Below, piece by piece: positions 14,058 to 22,506 of a stretch of DNA of 40,161 nucleotides (its first letter is position 1; each line of letters opens with the position of its first letter). A program made the translations under genes and the position numbers. Origin of the DNA: Hymenobacter terrenus (lineage in GTDB: Bacteria; Bacteroidota; Bacteroidia; Cytophagales; Hymenobacteraceae); NCBI RefSeq assembly GCF_000972495.1, contig NZ_LATM01000036.1:1-40161 (forward strand). The letters are read 5' to 3'. Under the pieces are notes generated by a model that saw only the letters and a program-made list of their open reading frames with translations, was not told the origin of the DNA and did no database searches.

Positions 14058-15254
14058 ATGATTCATTCCTTCCACCTCGGGCGCCTGGCCGTAACCTGTT
14101 CTGGCCTGCTGTTGCTGGTCGCCTGCGGGTCCAATAAATCCGCCGACCAAACAACGGCTACCACGCCCACCGCCGACTCCACTCAAACGAAAACAGCCGC
14201 TATGCCTACATCCGCCTCCTTCGGCAAGACTACCGATGGCACCGAAGTGCAACTCTTCACCCTCACCAATGCCCAGGGCACCAAGGCCACCATCACCAAC
14301 TACGGCGGTACGCTCACCAGCCTGCTCGTGCCCGATAAAGACGGCAAGATGGGCGATGTTATCCTCGGTTTCGATGACGTAAGCGGCTACCAGAGCCCGG
14401 AGTTTCGGAAATCGAACCCCTACTTTGGGGCCCTGATTGGCCGCTACGGCAACCGCATCAAGGGTGGCAAATTCACGCTGGAAGGCAAGCAGTACAGCAT
14501 CCCTACCAATAACGGCCCCAACACCCTGCACGGCGGCAAAGTCGGCTTCGACCAGAAAGTGTGGCAGGCGCAGCCGGGTACTTCCGCCGATGGCCAAACG
14601 CTGAAGCTGACCTACCTGAGCAAAGACGGCGAAGAAGGCTACCCCGGCAACCTGAACGTGACGGTGGTTTACACCCTCACCGACGACAATGCCTTGCGCA
14701 TCGACTACACGGCCACGACCGATAAGACTACGGTAGTCAACCTCACCAACCACGCTTACTTCAACCTGAACCATGGCGCGGGCAAGGACATCTTGGGCCA
14801 CGAGGTGACCCTGCCCGCCGACCGTTACACCGTGGTCGACGCCACGCTGATTCCGACCGGCGAGCTGCGCCCTGTAAAGGGCACGCCGTTCGACTTCACT
14901 ACCCCCCACGCCATCGGCGAGCGCATCGCGCAAGTACCCGGTGGCTACGACCATAACTGGGTGCTCAACACTGCCGCCGGTCAGCACGCGGCAGCTACCG
15001 TGTATGAGCCTGTTACGGGCCGCACTCTCGAAGTGACCACCGACCAGCCTGGTATCCAATTCTACACCGGTAACTTTCTAGATGCCACTCTCAAAGGCAA
15101 AGGCGGCACCGTGTACGGCAAAAATGCCGGCTTCTGCCTCGAAACCCAACACTTCCCCGACTCGCCCAACCAGCCCAAATTTCCCAGCACGGTGTTGAAG
15201 TCGGGCGAGACGTTCCACTCCGTCAGCACCTATAAGTTCGGGGTGCGGAAGTGA
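14058..15254 (+). CDS. galM: Aldose 1-epimerase, lipoprotein
   Basis: Interconverts alpha and beta anomers of aldoses such as galactose or arabinose. 398 residues from MIHSFHLGRLAVTCSG at 14058; a signal peptide ends in the lipobox LLLLVAC, so the enzyme is lipid-anchored outside the cytoplasm, followed by a Thr/Ala linker. Family marks: TNYGGTLTSLLVPDKDG, FGALIGRYGNRI, NTLHGGKVGFDQKVW, the catalytic His in LTNHAYFNLNHG, YDHNWVLN, and the catalytic Glu in GFCLETQHFPDSPNQP. It is intact but heads a run of four broken sugar genes (araB, araD, araA, GH36), so it may have been part of the same operon and is its only working survivor here. Confidence 0.93.
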   Translation: MIHSFHLGRLAVTCSGLLLLVACGSNKSADQTTATTPTADSTQTKTAAMPTSASFGKTTDGTEVQLFTLTNAQGTKATITNYGGTLTSLLVPDKDGKMGDVILGFDDVSGYQSPEFRKSNPYFGALIGRYGNRIKGGKFTLEGKQYSIPTNNGPNTLHGGKVGFDQKVWQAQPGTSADGQTLKLTYLSKDGEEGYPGNLNVTVVYTLTDDNALRIDYTATTDKTTVVNLTNHAYFNLNHGAGKDILGHEVTLPADRYTVVDATLIPTGELRPVKGTPFDFTTPHAIGERIAQVPGGYDHNWVLNTAAGQHAAATVYEPVTGRTLEVTTDQPGIQFYTGNFLDATLKGKGGTVYGKNAGFCLETQHFPDSPNQPKFPSTVLKSGETFHSVSTYKFGVRK

Positions 15255-15325
15255 GAGCGTCATGCCGAATGTAGCGTGACGACCGACCTTTAAACTTCAA
15301 AGTGGAAAGTAACGTGCAAGAATAA

Positions 15326-15841
15326 CTCATTCTCGCCTACGTTATCGGTGTTGACTACGGCACGGACTCCGTTCGTGCCGTGCTGGTTGATGCCCGTACG
15401 GGCACCGAAACGGCTCAGGCAGCTCATGCCCACGCCCGCTGGAAGACCTTGCAGTACTGCAACCCCGTTCAGAACCAGTTCCACCAGCACCCGCTCGACT
15501 ACATCGAGGGCTTGGAAAACGTGGTGCGCCGCGTGGCCCGGAAAGTGCCCGCTGAGCAAATTGTAGGGCTGACCGTGAACATCAAAATGGCCACTTCTAA
15601 GCAGGCTCCGGCTCTGGGCGCGGCTATATACGCGGCCATCGCCGCCAGTATTCACCCCGACGTCGTAGCCGCCCAGCGCGCCATAGGCAGTGGTTTGGCT
15701 GAGTCGTATGAGCCCAATCCCGCCCGTGTCGCCGACTACCAAGCCCGCTATGAGCAGTACCAGGCTTTCGGTAAATTCGTGGAAGCCGCCACGCTGGATG
15801 AGAAGGAAACCAAAGCAGCCCCCGAACCTGACCACGCCTGA
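15326..15841 (+). pseudogene. araB: Ribulokinase pseudogene, internal deletion
   Basis: The frame opens with AYVIGVDYGTDSVRAVLVDA (from 15335), the FGGY-kinase N-terminus of ribulokinase, and runs through HPLDYIEGLENVV to VPAEQIVGLTV. At about 15580 it jumps straight to the C-terminal part ATSKQAPALGAAIYAAIAAS and YEQYQAFGKFVE. About 370 of some 560 residues are missing, including most of the sugar and ATP sites. The ATG start is also gone: the frame begins after a TAA at 15323 with no Met until 15380. Ribulokinase phosphorylates L-ribulose in arabinose breakdown. The fusion is in frame but cannot be active as a kinase. Confidence 0.88.
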
Positions 15842-15848
15842 TCAGTAC

Positions 15849-15938
15849 GTCATGCCGAGCGCAGCGCGGCATCTTGCTCGCTTCACCCTCACGATAGAAT
15901 TATTTCCCCGCGCGGGACACTTCGCTGCGCTCGGCATG
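15849..15938. repeat. REP-like palindrome between araB and araD remnants
   Basis: Perfect 16-bp arms CATGCCGAGCGCAGCG at 15851-15866 and the complement at 15923-15938. A partial copy (GTCATGCCGAATGTAGCG) lies at about 15260 after galM. Same family style as the element at 13721. Confidence 0.75.
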
Positions 15939-15965
15939 AGGGATGACCTTTTAACAATCTTTTGA

Positions 15966-16660
15966 ATGAGCCAATACCGGTCCTTAAAACAGGCGTGCTA
16001 CGAGGCCAACATGCAGCTGCCCAAACTAGAGCTGGCGCTCTTCACCTTCGGCAACGCCAGCGTGGTCGACCGTGAGAAAGGTGCATTTGCTATCAAGCCC
16101 AGCGGCGTGCCCTACGATGCGCTCAAGCCGGAGGACATGGTTGTTGTTGATTTCGCCAACAATATCGGAGAAGGAGAGAAGCGACCTTCTTCCGATACCA
16201 AAACCCACGCCGTGCTCTATAGCCATTGGGAGCAAATTGGTGGCATCGTGCACACGCATAGTACCTATGCCACGGCCTGGGCCCAGGCGCAGCTCGACAT
16301 TCCCATTCTCGGCACCACCCACGCCGACTACCTCACCGCCGACGTCCCCTGCGCTCCACCCATGGACGACGCCCTGATTGCCGGCGACTACGAGCACCAG
16401 ACTGGCTGGCAAATCCTGAACGAGTTTCAGCGCCGCGGCCTCTCGCCCACGGAAGTAGAAATGGTACTGCTGGCCAACCACGCGCCCTTCACTTGGGGAA
16501 AAATCGTCGACAAGGCAGTTACAACAGTGCCGTGCTCGAAGAAATAGCTCGCATGGCCTACCTAAGCTGCACACTACGCCCAACCGCCCCGCGCCTGAAA
16601 GATGCCCTGATTCGCAAGCACTACGAGCGCAAGCACGGCGGGCATTCTTACTACGGGTAA
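15966..16660 (+). pseudogene. araD: L-ribulose-5-phosphate 4-epimerase pseudogene, one-base frameshift
   Basis: Class II aldolase-type epimerase turning L-ribulose-5-phosphate into D-xylulose-5-phosphate. The frame MSQYRSLKQACYEANMQLPK runs well through FTFGNASVVDREKG, KPSGVPYD, the metal-site HTHSTYATAWAQ and GTTHADYL up to GKIVDKAV at about 16520. There one base is missing (GTTACAAC where GTTTACAAC is expected), and the frame ends early at 16547. In the +1-shifted frame the true C-terminus continues YNSAVLEEIARMAYLSC to IRKHYERKHGGHSYYG and a TAA at 16658. So about 46 C-terminal residues are lost. It could be a sequencing error taken alone, but all neighbours are broken too. Confidence 0.88.
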
Positions 16661-16670
16661 TTGTAGCGTA

Positions 16671-16803
16671 TAGCGCGTCTCCGTAGCGCGCAGCCTTTGC
16701 TGCGTGGCACGAGCGCAGCGAGTAGTTCACGTTAGGTTCTGCTGCCCGATACTCGCTATGCTCGTGCCACGCAGCAAAGGCTGCGCGCTACGGAGACGCG
16801 CTA
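16671..16803. repeat. Long palindrome with 53-bp arms
   Basis: Arms 16671-16723 (TAGCGCGTCTCCGTAGCGCG and on) and 16751-16803 are complementary at 51 of 53 positions, with a 27-nt loop. It fills the gap between the araD and araA remnants. It resembles a MITE or REP-type element; no transposase is encoded in it. Confidence 0.85.
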
Positions 16804-16855
16804 CAAATGCGTACACCACTGAGTGTTCCATTCAAACCCCTTCGCCACCCACTTC

Positions 16856-17439
16856 ATGATTAATATCTCTCATAGAAAACTGCCGCATTGGTGCGCGCCA
16901 TGGTGATGGGTGCTGGCCTGCTCGGCGGCAACTCCTTTATGGAAGACTATACCTACCATTTCGCGCCCGGCAATGAGCAGGTGCTCGGCTCGCACATGCT
17001 GGAAATCTGCCCGACCATTGCTGAAGGCCGAGTGCGGTGCGAAGTGCACCCGCTGGGCATTGGCGGTAAGGCCGACCCGGCGCGTCTGGTGTTCAACTGC
17101 CCCGCCGGCCCTGCGCTGAACGCCACCATTGTGGACCTCGGTAACCGCTTCCGCCTCATCGTGAACGAAGTGGAAGCCGTGGCACCCGAGCAGGACTTAC
17201 CCAGGCTGCCGGTGGCCCGCGTGCTCTGGAAAGTAAAGACCGACCTAGCCACTGGGGCCGCCGCCTGGATATTAGCCGGCGGTGCCCACCATACCGGCTT
17301 CAGCCAAAACCTGACCGCCGAATACTTGGAAGACTTCGCCGAGATGGCCGGTATCGAGTACGTGCTGATTGACAATGACACCCGCCTGCGCACCTTCAAA
17401 AACGAGCTACGATACAACGAAGTAACTTTTCGCAGCTAG
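16856..17439 (+). pseudogene. araA: L-arabinose isomerase pseudogene, internal deletion
   Basis: An ATG at 16856 begins MINISH, like the start of arabinose isomerase, and within 20 bp the sequence switches, out of frame, to the C-terminal third: KTAALVRAMVMGAGLLGGNS from 16876, then FMEDYTYHF, LGSHMLEICPTIA, LGIGGKADPARLVF and GGAHHTGFSQNLTAEYLEDF with a stop at 17439. About 310 of 500 residues are gone. The isomerase normally converts L-arabinose to L-ribulose, using His and Glu residues, part of which lie in the missing region. The deletion lies about 50 bp after the long palindrome. The remaining 183-codon frame could start at TTG 16888 but would not be an active enzyme. Confidence 0.85.
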
Positions 17440-17562
17440 CGCTTCATTATCCTGCCCTCTCATGCGGCCTTTGATTCGGGTGGCTGTAATGGTCGGTTGG
17501 CATGGCCGCTATTCAATTAAGTTTCGAAACGCGGTGCAGGCCGCTGATTTTCCTCGTACACC

Positions 17563-18507
17563 ATGTCATTTCGGTTTCTCCTCTGGCTGCTGATTCCTTT
17601 TGCCCCCGCCATGGCACAAACCACGCCCCCCATTGCTATTGAAACCGAATACGTGAGCTTGGTACTGGCTGTGAACGGGAGTCAGAAGGTGTATCAGACC
17701 TGCCTGGGCCTCAGGCTGGCCGCCGCAGCCGAAAAGAAGCTCCTGGACAACCGCCACGAAGCCTACGTGCCGGCCGGCACCGATAATCTGTTTGACCCCG
17801 CCATTCGGGTGGTGCATGCCGATGGCAACCCCTCGCTGGCGCTTGCTTTTGCCGATGTAAAAACCAGCAAAACCTGCGAGGGCGTCACCACGACTGCGCG
17901 ACCCGGCCTACCCGGTGGATGTGCTGCTGCACTTCGCCGCCTACCAAAAAGAGGACGTCATCAAGACCTGGACGGAAATCAAGCACCGGGAGAAAAAGCC
18001 CGTGGTGCTGAGCAACTACGCTTCGGTTATGCTGCACTTCGATGCCTAGCACTACTGGCTCATGCAGCTTCATGGCGACTGGGCCGGGGAAGCCAAGCAG
18101 GAGGAAGTGAGCTTACCAGCGGCGTTAAGGTCATCGACACCAAGCTTGACCAAGCTTGGCACCCGCGCCGCCTGGTACCAGACGCCGGCTTTCTTCCTGG
18201 CCCTCGACAAGCCGGCCACCGAAACCAGTGGTGAAATACTGGCCGGCACCCTGGCCTGGACCGGCAACTTCCGCCTGGCTTTCGAGCTGGACAACCAGAA
18301 TTCCCTGCGCATGTCGGCCGGTATCAATCCCTATGCTTCCGAGTTTCCGCTGCCTGCTAATCAGGCCTTCGTGACGCCGGAGTTTATTTTCACCTACAGC
18401 CCGGCCAAACCTACTCCGGTGACCATCTTATGAAAGCCGGCCTGCTCCTCAGCGACCCCGAAGCCAAGCAACTCACCAGCCACGTGCTCGAACTAACGGC
18501 AGAATAA
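17563..18507 (+). pseudogene. GH36 alpha-galactosidase pseudogene, catalytic domain deleted
   Basis: Begins with a signal peptide (MSFRFLLWLLIPFAPAMAQ) and the GH36 N-terminal beta domain: HEAYVPAGTDNLFDPAIRVV, then after a frameshift at about 17895 DPAYPVDVLLHFAAYQKEDV, HREKKPVVLSNYASVMLHFD, an in-frame TAG at 18047, and HYWLMQLHGDWAGEAKQEE. Two more shifts near 18112 and 18150 (a 10-bp tandem duplication of CCAAGCTTGA) are followed by TPAFFLALDKPATETSGEIL and LRMSAGINPYASEF. At about 18405 it jumps to the C-terminal end YSGDHLMKAGLLLSD...SHVLELTAE. The whole TIM-barrel catalytic domain is missing. Family: release of alpha-galactose; now inactive. Confidence 0.87.
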
Positions 18508-18593
18508 TCTGAGTGGCAGCCCTGCATTCCTGGTCCGCCTGATTCGCGAAGACCACGAATAGGGGGTCCACAATAAACAGCTTGCTTGATAAA

Positions 18594-18632
18594 GCAAAAG
18601 GCCTCATTGCTAGTAGCAATGAGGCCTTTTGC
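18594..18632. terminator. Bidirectional terminator
   Basis: Perfect 18-bp arms GCAAAAGGCCTCATTGCT and complement with a 3-nt loop, with A and T runs within the stem. It separates the GH36 remnant from the convergent tal-pgi gene. Confidence 0.8.
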
Positions 18633-18665
18633 CTATAATACCGTCGTCAGGTTCGGGGCTGACGC

Positions 18666-21491
18666 CTACAGCGACTCCAACAGTGTCGCCAGCAGCGTGC
18701 GCAGGCCCTGCTCGGCATCGGCACCGAGGTGCACCCGGAGTGTGCGGCGGTCGTAGCTGTGCAGGGCTTCTAGGTCACCCAGCGCCTGGGCATTTTTGAA
18801 GGTGCCGAAGGTGTAGGAGCGGCCGGGCAGTGCCAGGTCGTTCGGGTTGTCATCGGTAAACTGCACGAACAGACCCGTGTTGGGGCCGCCCTTGTGGTAC
18901 TGGCCAGTGGAGTGCAGGAAGCGTGGCCCGTAACCCGAAGTAGTGGCGATGTGCAACGCTTTTTGCACCCGCTGGCGCAATTCCAGCAGGCTTTGGCTCA
19001 CAGCGGGCGTTTCGGTCAGGTAGGCTTGCAGGCAGAGGAAGTCGCCAGGCTTGGCTTGGGCGAAAAAGGCCTTCAGCACGCCCGAAGCGCCCTCGCCGTG
19101 CACGGCAGAGTAATATTCTACCCCGTTTTCGCTGGCTACGGGCTTGTCGCCGTCGGGTAGCTGGCCCTGCTCCTCCACTACTTTCATCAGCTTGTCGGTA
19201 GCCGTTTTGGCGGCCTGCACGTTGGGCTGGTCGAAAGGATTGATGCCGAACACGGCGCTGGCAACGGCCGTAGCCACTTCCCAGCGATAGAACTCCTGGC
19301 CCAGGTCCAGTGCGTCCTTCATCAGGAAGGTTAGAACCGGGTGGCCCGCCTCGGCCAGCTGTTGTAATTTGGTTGTGTTGGCCTCATCGGGTTGGCCCTG
19401 GTAGCCTACGTACACAAACACGCGGTCCGTGCCGTAGATGCTCGGGTCGCCCAGCGGCTCGCCGGCCACCGGCAGAATGCCTTTGCCTTCCTTGCCCGTG
19501 CTTTCGGCCAGCAGCTGCTCCAGCCACAGGCCCAGGTCGTGCAGGGCATCGGGTACCACCAGCGTCAGCTTGTCGCGGCCTTGCTCGGCCAGCACGCCCA
19601 GGGTCGCGCCGAATTCCAGGCCAGGATTTTTCTCCACCGGGCCGTAAGCACCGCAAGCGCGCATCATGAGCACGGCGCGCTCCAACAGCTCGCCGATGGG
19701 CAGACCGTACAGCGCCGCCGGCACCAAGCCGAAGTAAGTGAGGGCCGAAAAACGCCCGCCGACTTCGGCAAAATTCAGGAAGATACGGCGGTAGCCCTGC
19801 GCCGTGGCCGAGGTCACGAACTTAGAGCCGGGGTCGGTGATGGCCACGAAGTTTTCGCCGGCCTTATCACCCTTCAGCTCTTTCAGCTTGGCGTAGAAAT
19901 AGTCGCCGAAAGCCAACGGCTCGGCCGTGGTCCCCGACTTACTGGCCACGATAAACAGCGTCTCAGCCAGTGGCACCGACTCTTCTACCTTGCGCACCGT
20001 GCCGGGGTCCGTGGTGTCGAGCACAGTTATTGGGAGGCCGTTTTCGCCCTGCGGGAACGAAGACGTGAACACAATCGGGGCCATGGTGCTGCCGCCCATG
20101 CCCATCACCACCACGTGCTTGAAGCCCGCGGCGCGTACTTCATTCACGAATTGCTCGATTTCGGGCACCGCGCCCACCATGGTTTCAGCCACACGCAGCC
20201 AGCCCATGAAGCTACGAATGCTCTCTTGGCCGGCCTGGTCCTGCACCCACAGGTCGGCCTTTTTCTGCCAGAAGCCTTCGGTAAAGTTTTGGCTGTTGAA
20301 CTTCTGAATCTGGGCATCGATGGCGGCCTGGTACTGGCCCAGCTGCAGGGTGGCACCGTCTACGGTCAGGGCCAGGGCTTGCACCCGCTTCTTGTCCACC
20401 GATTCCAGCAATTTGCCGAAAGGCTCCTTGAATTTCTTGGCGCCGTCTACTTCCAGGTCGTTGGTCAGCTGTTCCAGGTCCAGCCCTAGTTCGGGGAGGC
20501 GGCGGAGCACTTCCCGCGCCTTGTCGAGGCCTTCTTCGAGGCGGTTGGCCGGCTGTCCTTTTTCGCGGAAAATGTCCAGCGTTTCCACCGGCACGGTGTT
20601 CACCGTTTTGGGACCGATGAGGTTTTCGACGTATTTGAGGTTGTCGTACTTCGGGTTTTTGTTGCCGGTGCTGGCCCACAGCAAGCGCTGGGTTTCGGCC
20701 CCCTGAGCTTTCAGTGCTTCCCAGCGCGGGCCGGCAAAAATCTCCTTGTACATCTGGTAGGCCTGCTTGGCGCTCGACAGCGCCACTTCGCCCACCAGCG
20801 ACTGCGCCAGCTCGGCTTTCTCGCCGCCTTCGGCCGCGATTTTTTCCAGCAACGGGTCGATCAGCACGTCGATGCGGCTCAGGAAGAAGCTGGCCACCGA
20901 ATCGATGCGAGTCAGCGGCAAGCCGGCTTTCACCCGGTCTTCGAGGCCGGCCAAAAAGGCCTCGGTTACCAAGCGGTAGCGCTCCAGCCCAAAAATCAGG
21001 GTCACGTTGACGTTGATGCCCTCGGCAATGAGGCGGCGGATAGCTGGCAAACCTTCCAGCGTGGCCGGCACCTTAATCATCACATTGGGTCGGTCCACTG
21101 CTTTCCATAGCCGGATGCCTTCCTCAATGGTGCCCTCGGTGTCGTTCACCAGCAGCGGCGATACTTCCAGACTCACGTAGCCGTCGCTGGCGTTGTTTTC
21201 GCCGTCGTAGAGTGGGCGAAACAGGTCACAGGCGTGCTGCACGTCGGCCACGGCCAGGGCGGTGTAGATTTCGTCTGTCGACTTGCCTTGCAGGGCCAGC
21301 GCGCGAATGGCCGCATCATAGTCGTCGCTGCCGCCAATGGCTTTTTCGAAAATGGCCGGGTTCGATGTTACACCGCGCAGGGCTTCGTCAGTGATACGGC
21401 GCTGCAATTCGCCGTTAATCAGAATTTTGCGCCGGATAAAGTCAAGCCAGATGCTCTGGTCGAACTGGCGGATGGCAACGAGAGGGTTCAT
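18666..21491 (-). CDS. Bifunctional transaldolase / glucose-6-phosphate isomerase
   Basis: One 941-residue protein from MNPLVAIRQFDQSIWLDF at 21491; the frame extends 19 residues further but these are not family-like. Residues 1-370 are transaldolase: TSNPAIFEKAI, DGYVSLEVSP, and the Schiff-base Lys140 in NVMIKVPATLEGL, RIDSVASFFLSRID, NKNPKYDNLKYVENLIG. The rest is a phosphoglucose isomerase: VVMGMGGSTMAPIVF, FIVASKSGTTAEPLA and FLNFAEVGGRFSALTYFGLV. It joins the non-oxidative pentose phosphate pathway and glycolysis in one polypeptide, a fusion known from several bacterial groups. No other pentose phosphate gene is adjacent. Closed by a shared terminator. Confidence 0.95.
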   Translation of the reverse strand: MNPLVAIRQFDQSIWLDFIRRKILINGELQRRITDEALRGVTSNPAIFEKAIGGSDDYDAAIRALALQGKSTDEIYTALAVADVQHACDLFRPLYDGENNASDGYVSLEVSPLLVNDTEGTIEEGIRLWKAVDRPNVMIKVPATLEGLPAIRRLIAEGINVNVTLIFGLERYRLVTEAFLAGLEDRVKAGLPLTRIDSVASFFLSRIDVLIDPLLEKIAAEGGEKAELAQSLVGEVALSSAKQAYQMYKEIFAGPRWEALKAQGAETQRLLWASTGNKNPKYDNLKYVENLIGPKTVNTVPVETLDIFREKGQPANRLEEGLDKAREVLRRLPELGLDLEQLTNDLEVDGAKKFKEPFGKLLESVDKKRVQALALTVDGATLQLGQYQAAIDAQIQKFNSQNFTEGFWQKKADLWVQDQAGQESIRSFMGWLRVAETMVGAVPEIEQFVNEVRAAGFKHVVVMGMGGSTMAPIVFTSSFPQGENGLPITVLDTTDPGTVRKVEESVPLAETLFIVASKSGTTAEPLAFGDYFYAKLKELKGDKAGENFVAITDPGSKFVTSATAQGYRRIFLNFAEVGGRFSALTYFGLVPAALYGLPIGELLERAVLMMRACGAYGPVEKNPGLEFGATLGVLAEQGRDKLTLVVPDALHDLGLWLEQLLAESTGKEGKGILPVAGEPLGDPSIYGTDRVFVYVGYQGQPDEANTTKLQQLAEAGHPVLTFLMKDALDLGQEFYRWEVATAVASAVFGINPFDQPNVQAAKTATDKLMKVVEEQGQLPDGDKPVASENGVEYYSAVHGEGASGVLKAFFAQAKPGDFLCLQAYLTETPAVSQSLLELRQRVQKALHIATTSGYGPRFLHSTGQYHKGGPNTGLFVQFTDDNPNDLALPGRSYTFGTFKNAQALGDLEALHSYDRRTLRVHLGADAEQGLRTLLATLLESL

Positions 21492-21811
21492 AAGGGGTGT
21501 GGTTGGTAAGTGCGCCAAAGGTCTGGAAAGAACCGCTTTCTTCCGCAACGGTTATCGGGTAATTGCAGAATGCAGCGGCAAAAACAGCGGTTATACGCTA
21601 AATGATAACATCCTATACGCACAAGTGGCAAATGAGCGTACGTACTCATCATTCTATTTTCTGTCTAACTAACCGCAGAGTGATGCAGGACCAAGGGGCC
21701 GGGTACAACCGCGCTGCGGGTACTACGCAACTGGGGTTGAGTACCCGACCAGCGGAGCAGGACCGTCTCAGCAGGATTTTCAACGAATGCCACCGGCTTC
21801 TAATCGAGAAT

Positions 21812-21903
21812 TTGTGGACTATCTTTTTATTTCGCTAAAATAATCCACAATTTCTCGCTGATAAGTGTGGACTATTTTGGCAAAATAAAAAGATAGTCCA
21901 CAA
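21812..21903. repeat. Inverted pair of 39-bp AT-rich palindromic sites
   Basis: Copy 1 (21812-21850) starts TTGTGGACTATCTTTTTATT and ends ATAATCCACAA. Copy 2 (21865-21903) is the same sequence inverted, identical at 35 of 39 positions, 14 bp away. Each copy is itself a palindrome with 10- to 11-bp arms (TGTGGACTAT / ATAGTCCACA) around a 17-nt asymmetric AT-rich centre. Nested symmetry of this kind suits a recombinase or regulator site, or the tips of a small element. Confidence 0.85.
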
Positions 21904-22081
21904 TTTTTTCCGATTCACGCCGTCGCACTTGGCCAGCCCTCCCTCACGTCCGCCGTAAACGTGGCCTTGCTGCCGCTGACCGAACGAAGAGGTGGCAGCC
22001 ACCAGCCGAGTGGCGGGTCCGGCGCCCAGGCGTTGGCCTTTTTCTGCCTGTTATCGCCGGAACTTCTCCGTTCGAGCAGCT

Positions 22082-22218
22082 TAGAGCGGTTTCGGAGTCG
22101 GTGTACTGTAGCGCGAACTCTGTAGTTCGCGTACCTGAACAAGGCCCGAACGGCGCGGGCACGCGAACTACAGAGTTCGCGCTACGGCTCGCCGTACACT
22201 GATGCCGAAACCGCTCTA
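22082..22218. repeat. Long palindrome, TAGAGCGGTTTCGG type
   Basis: Outer arms TAGAGCGGTTTCGG (22082-22095) and complement (22205-22218) are perfect; inner 25-bp arms 22108-22132 and 22161-22185 (GTAGCGCGAACTCTGTAGTT and on) are also perfect, with a 28-nt loop. Degenerate parts of the same wording occur at 4612-4672 (GCGCGAACTTTGTAGTTC) and near 30-40 (ACCGCTCTAA). Confidence 0.85.
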
Positions 22219-22249
22219 GGACGCATGCTCAACTCCTTCAATCCACGTG

Positions 22250-22435
22250 GCGGAGTAGCCGCAGCGCGGTCGTACCCGGCAGGGCGACAGCTTGGTAGAA
22301 AATAGGTCAAAGGGAAACAGGACAGCCGCGTAGCGGCGAGACCGATTCAGACCGATTCGTCGGACGTCGCTACGCGCCTATATCCATCGCTCTTTTTTAC
22401 ACTACCAACCTGGCGCCGCCCGGCGGCTACTCCGC
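22250..22435. other. Nested-stem element, possible structured RNA or mobile-element relic
   Basis: Three collinear pairs: GCGGAGTAGCCGC (22250-22262) with GCGGCTACTCCGC (22423-22435); TTGGTAG (about 22290) with CTACCAA (about 22402); and GCGTAGCGGCG (about 22330) with CGTCGCTACGC (about 22363). A tandem AGACCGATTC pair lies in the central part. The order of the pairs lets the whole 186 nt fold into one long interrupted hairpin. Confidence 0.5.
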
Positions 22436-22498
22436 AACGGGGGTTAGATTAAACTGCCGAATCCAGCAGGGTCGAAGTGCGAGAGAAGAGACAGTCGC

Positions 22499-22506
22499 TA
22501 TTTTTG
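22499..22506 (+). promoter_or_regulatory. Possible -7 promoter box, five bases before an ATG
   Basis: TATTTTTG fits TAnnTTTG exactly. It ends 5 bp before the alpha/beta hydrolase ATG at 22512, so transcription from it would start at or very near the start codon. Confidence 0.45.

Noticed and set aside
15380..15841. A small unknown protein gene
   Set aside because: It is ribulokinase with its middle removed; the N-terminal motif begins upstream at 15335.
16888..17439. A free-standing small gene with a TTG start
   Set aside because: It is the C-terminal third of arabinose isomerase, with the original start still visible upstream at 16856.
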